64,000 nt of DNA from Myxococcus virescens (GTDB lineage Bacteria > Myxococcota > Myxococcia > Myxococcales > Myxococcaceae), in contig NZ_FNAJ01000018.1 in assembly GCF_900101905.1 (NCBI RefSeq), positions 1 through 64,000 on the forward strand, written 5' to 3'. The notes below the pieces were generated by a model that did no database searches, was not told the origin of the DNA, and saw only the letters and a program-made list of their open reading frames with translations. Positions 62,187 to 64,000 of the stretch are shown piece after piece. The first letter of the stretch is position 1. Each line of letters opens with the position of its first letter. The position numbers and the translations under genes were made by a program.

Positions 62187-63513
62187 TCGCGACTCCGTGC
62201 AGTGGCCGCAGGATCTCCGCTGGCAGCTCTCGCGGAAGCGTCAACGCCGCCTCGCATCCGCCTCCTACCGTATTCGTCAGCGTGACGTCTCCGCCGTGCT
62301 GTCTCGCCAGGGCGCGTGCCACCGTCAGGCCCAAGCCGGAGCCCCTGGCCTTGGTCGTCACGCCCGCGTCGAACACACGGGCCTCGAGCTCGGAGGCCAG
62401 TCCGGGCCCTGAGTCGCGCACGAAGACGCGGGCCTCGCCCACGGGCAGCGCGCGGACCTCCACGGTGACACGCCCGCCCGTGGGACAGGCCTCGATGGCG
62501 TTGTGCAGCAGGTTCATCAACACCTGCTTCACCTTGCGCGAGTCACACACGGCCTCCACGCCCTCCGTGCCCTTGCGCTCCAGCCGCACGCCGTGGCCCG
62601 CCGCCAGTCCTTCGTGCAGCACCAGGGCTTCGTCGCACAGCGCGCCCAGGTCCACGGGGCTCACCGTCAAAGGCACCAGCGGCCGGGTGAAGTTGAGGAA
62701 CTCCTCCAGGATGCCCTGCATCCGCACCACCTCGCCCGACAGCACCTGCAGGCGTTCGGCGGGCTGGGCGCGACCTGCTTCGCGCGCCATGAGCTGGGTG
62801 AGGCCCTTCACCGTGGCCAGCGGGTTCTTCAGCTCGTGGGCAATCTCTCCGGACATGGCCTCCAGGGCGCCCGCATACGAGCGATGCGTGGCCAGCAGTT
62901 CGTCGCGGCTGGCGAGCGCTTCGCTCAGCATGTTGTCGAAGGTCGTCCGGATGGCGCCGCCCGCCGCGCTGCACACGCAGAGCATGATGGCGGTGACGAG
63001 GGCGCCCGCGACGAGCAGGACGGACGACGGCGCGCCGAGGAACCACAGGGGCAGCCCCTGAACCAGCCCGGAAATCTGGACGAAGGAGACGGCCATCAGC
63101 GTGGACAGCTGCGCCATCAACAGCCGCGAGCGATCCCGGGGCGTCGCTGCCAGGCTCGACAAGAAGCCCAGGGGCAGCGCGGCGGGCAGCACGGGGCTGG
63201 CGATGCCGCCTGTCCCCACGATGATGCTCGTCAGGATGATCTGCCCCATCCACAGATTGAGCGGCACGCTGCGCGCGTCAACGCCGTCGCGCTGGAAGCG
63301 GCGGAACTCATGGAAGAAGTAAGTGAAGGCGCCCACCCCCACCACGCTCATGAACACGCATCGCCAGGGTGCGCCGTCGATGACGGCGACACACACGGCG
63401 GACAGCAGCAGCAACAGCGACAGGAACAGGCGGACACGAACGAGCCGGCCGAACAGGCGCCCGAAGTGCTTGAGCTGGATGTCCTCGAAGTAGCGCTGGG
63501 TCCGCGAGTCCAT
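62176..63513 (-). CDS. Membrane sensor histidine kinase, cognate to the NtrC-type regulator
   Basis: The product has 445 residues from the ATG at 63513 (GGAGAGG 4 bases upstream). An in-frame start 19 codons earlier lacks membrane or motif content. Roughly six hydrophobic segments fill residues ~28-185 with no large periplasmic loop, so it probably senses within or near the membrane. The HisKA region has His226 in GEIAHELKNPLATVKGL. The ATPase domain has the N-box LLHNAIEA, the G1 box RDSGPGL and the G2 box GSGLGLTVARALARQHGG. It overlaps the response-regulator gene by 11 bases and follows a small hypothetical gene. Confidence 0.94.
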   Translation of the reverse strand: MDSRTQRYFEDIQLKHFGRLFGRLVRVRLFLSLLLLLSAVCVAVIDGAPWRCVFMSVVGVGAFTYFFHEFRRFQRDGVDARSVPLNLWMGQIILTSIIVGTGGIASPVLPAALPLGFLSSLAATPRDRSRLLMAQLSTLMAVSFVQISGLVQGLPLWFLGAPSSVLLVAGALVTAIMLCVCSAAGGAIRTTFDNMLSEALASRDELLATHRSYAGALEAMSGEIAHELKNPLATVKGLTQLMAREAGRAQPAERLQVLSGEVVRMQGILEEFLNFTRPLVPLTVSPVDLGALCDEALVLHEGLAAGHGVRLERKGTEGVEAVCDSRKVKQVLMNLLHNAIEACPTGGRVTVEVRALPVGEARVFVRDSGPGLASELEARVFDAGVTTKARGSGLGLTVARALARQHGGDVTLTNTVGGGCEAALTLPRELPAEILRPLHGVANVG

Positions 63514-63541
63514 GGGGCCTCTCCCGCTCACGCCTCCCCGC

Positions 63542-63745
63542 TCATCGTATGTCAGCCGCGCCCCCCTCAATGACCGTCAACTGGGGCGCCGCCTTTCGCT
63601 CCGGGGCGCGGGCCCCGGACACGCTCTGCCCTCCCGTCACCGAGCGCTCGGTGGAGGAAGTGCGGGGTTGGCTGGCCTGGGACGCAGCGCGGCGCGGCGC
63701 GGGCCGCAGTGGCAAGCCGAAGTACAGGTACATGTCGAGCAACAT
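63542..63745 (-). CDS. Small hypothetical protein upstream of the histidine kinase
   Basis: The product has 67 residues from an ATG at 63745 (start MLLDMYLYFGLPLRP, end LTVIEGGAADIR), with an AAGGGGA motif 9 bases upstream. It ends 28 bases before the kinase start on the same strand, so it could be the first gene of that operon. The middle is Arg/Ala/Ser-rich and looks disordered. An opposing plus-strand frame over the same bases has no better claim. It has no known domain and could still be a chance frame. Confidence 0.45.
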   Translation of the reverse strand: MLLDMYLYFGLPLRPAPRRAASQASQPRTSSTERSVTGGQSVSGARAPERKAAPQLTVIEGGAADIR

Positions 63746-64000
63746 GGATTGACTTCCCCTTGGCGGATGCGTGGACGCTGAAACGCATCCGGCCTGGAGC
63801 AATGGTGATGCCACCGGCTGTCCGGCCATTCACCGGGGCGCGCCACTTCGCGAGGAAGCGGCGAAACGCACCGTGCCATGGGCTCCAGGCGCACTTTCGT
63901 GAAAAAGGATGAAGTTGCGTGAGGCAAGCGCGGAGGTGACGTGCGCGGGAAACCACCCCGAGGGGTCGGGTCACCGCCGGGGTTCCGGCAGGGTGCCGGA
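63746..64000. other. Upstream region of the kinase/regulator operon, no gene seen
   Basis: No frame here carries a recognisable product or convincing ribosome-binding site. It should hold the promoter of the minus-strand operon. I looked for a sigma54 GG-N10-GC element and did not find one with correct spacing. The A/T-rich patch near 63900-63912 (TCATCCTTTTTCAC on the minus strand) is a weak -10/-35 area at best. Confidence 0.4.

Noticed and set aside
63746-63900. Possible sigma54 promoter (TGGCAC on the minus strand) before the kinase operon
   Set aside because: The TGGCAC is present but no GC doublet follows with 10-base spacing, so it does not fit the -24/-12 element.

Overview
The window looks like a chromosome segment from a myxobacterium of the Myxococcus/Corallococcus type. 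The evidence is high G+C, very long secreted proteins with Ig-like, TIG and LVIVD repeats, Asp/Ala/Gly-rich linkers behind lipoprotein signals, small eight-cysteine lipoproteins, and NtrC-type two-component regulation. No species-level marker is present, so this rests on style and gene content.

Region 1 (1-821) is mobile-element debris: the 3' end of an IS3-family transposase with a probable right inverted repeat, next to a possible N-terminal remnant of a second transposase and a frameshifted C-terminal remnant of an IS66-type transposase, both on the minus strand.

Region 2 (822-52985, all minus strand) is the core of the window. In order of transcription it holds: a parvulin-like lipoprotein (52985-52050); a GTG-started gene for a 10,353-residue secreted protein (51974-20913); a second parvulin lipoprotein; an eight-cysteine lipoprotein; a 1,384-residue RHS protein; a 4,647-residue lipoprotein RHS protein with a C-terminal toxin-like tip; and a 127-residue candidate immunity protein. 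Three successive junctions are ATGA overlaps, and the Shine-Dalgarno of the immunity gene includes the stop codon of the toxin gene. The giant protein contains about twenty Ig-like domains, then seven successive supramodules of the order propeller, Big_5, TIG, TIG, then more propeller and Ig blocks, and finally two copies of a Gly-rich beta-helix-like unit. I infer a cell-surface or secreted apparatus whose parvulin lipoproteins help fold or export the very large beta-rich products, and whose RHS lipoprotein carries an antibacterial tip. That role is not proven by sequence.

Region 3 (53056-54122) starts with a divergent promoter region that carries a perfect 16-bp palindrome. It leads to a third parvulin lipoprotein on the plus strand.

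Region 4 (54171-63745) is more ordinary. It holds an LpxR-family outer-membrane lipid A deacylase, an SppA signal peptide peptidase, a small membrane protein, RNA 3'-phosphate cyclase RtcA, an exported CocE/NonD-type hydrolase, and a sigma54-type response regulator with its histidine kinase (11-bp overlap) behind a small hypothetical gene. No tRNA, rRNA or CRISPR array was seen.
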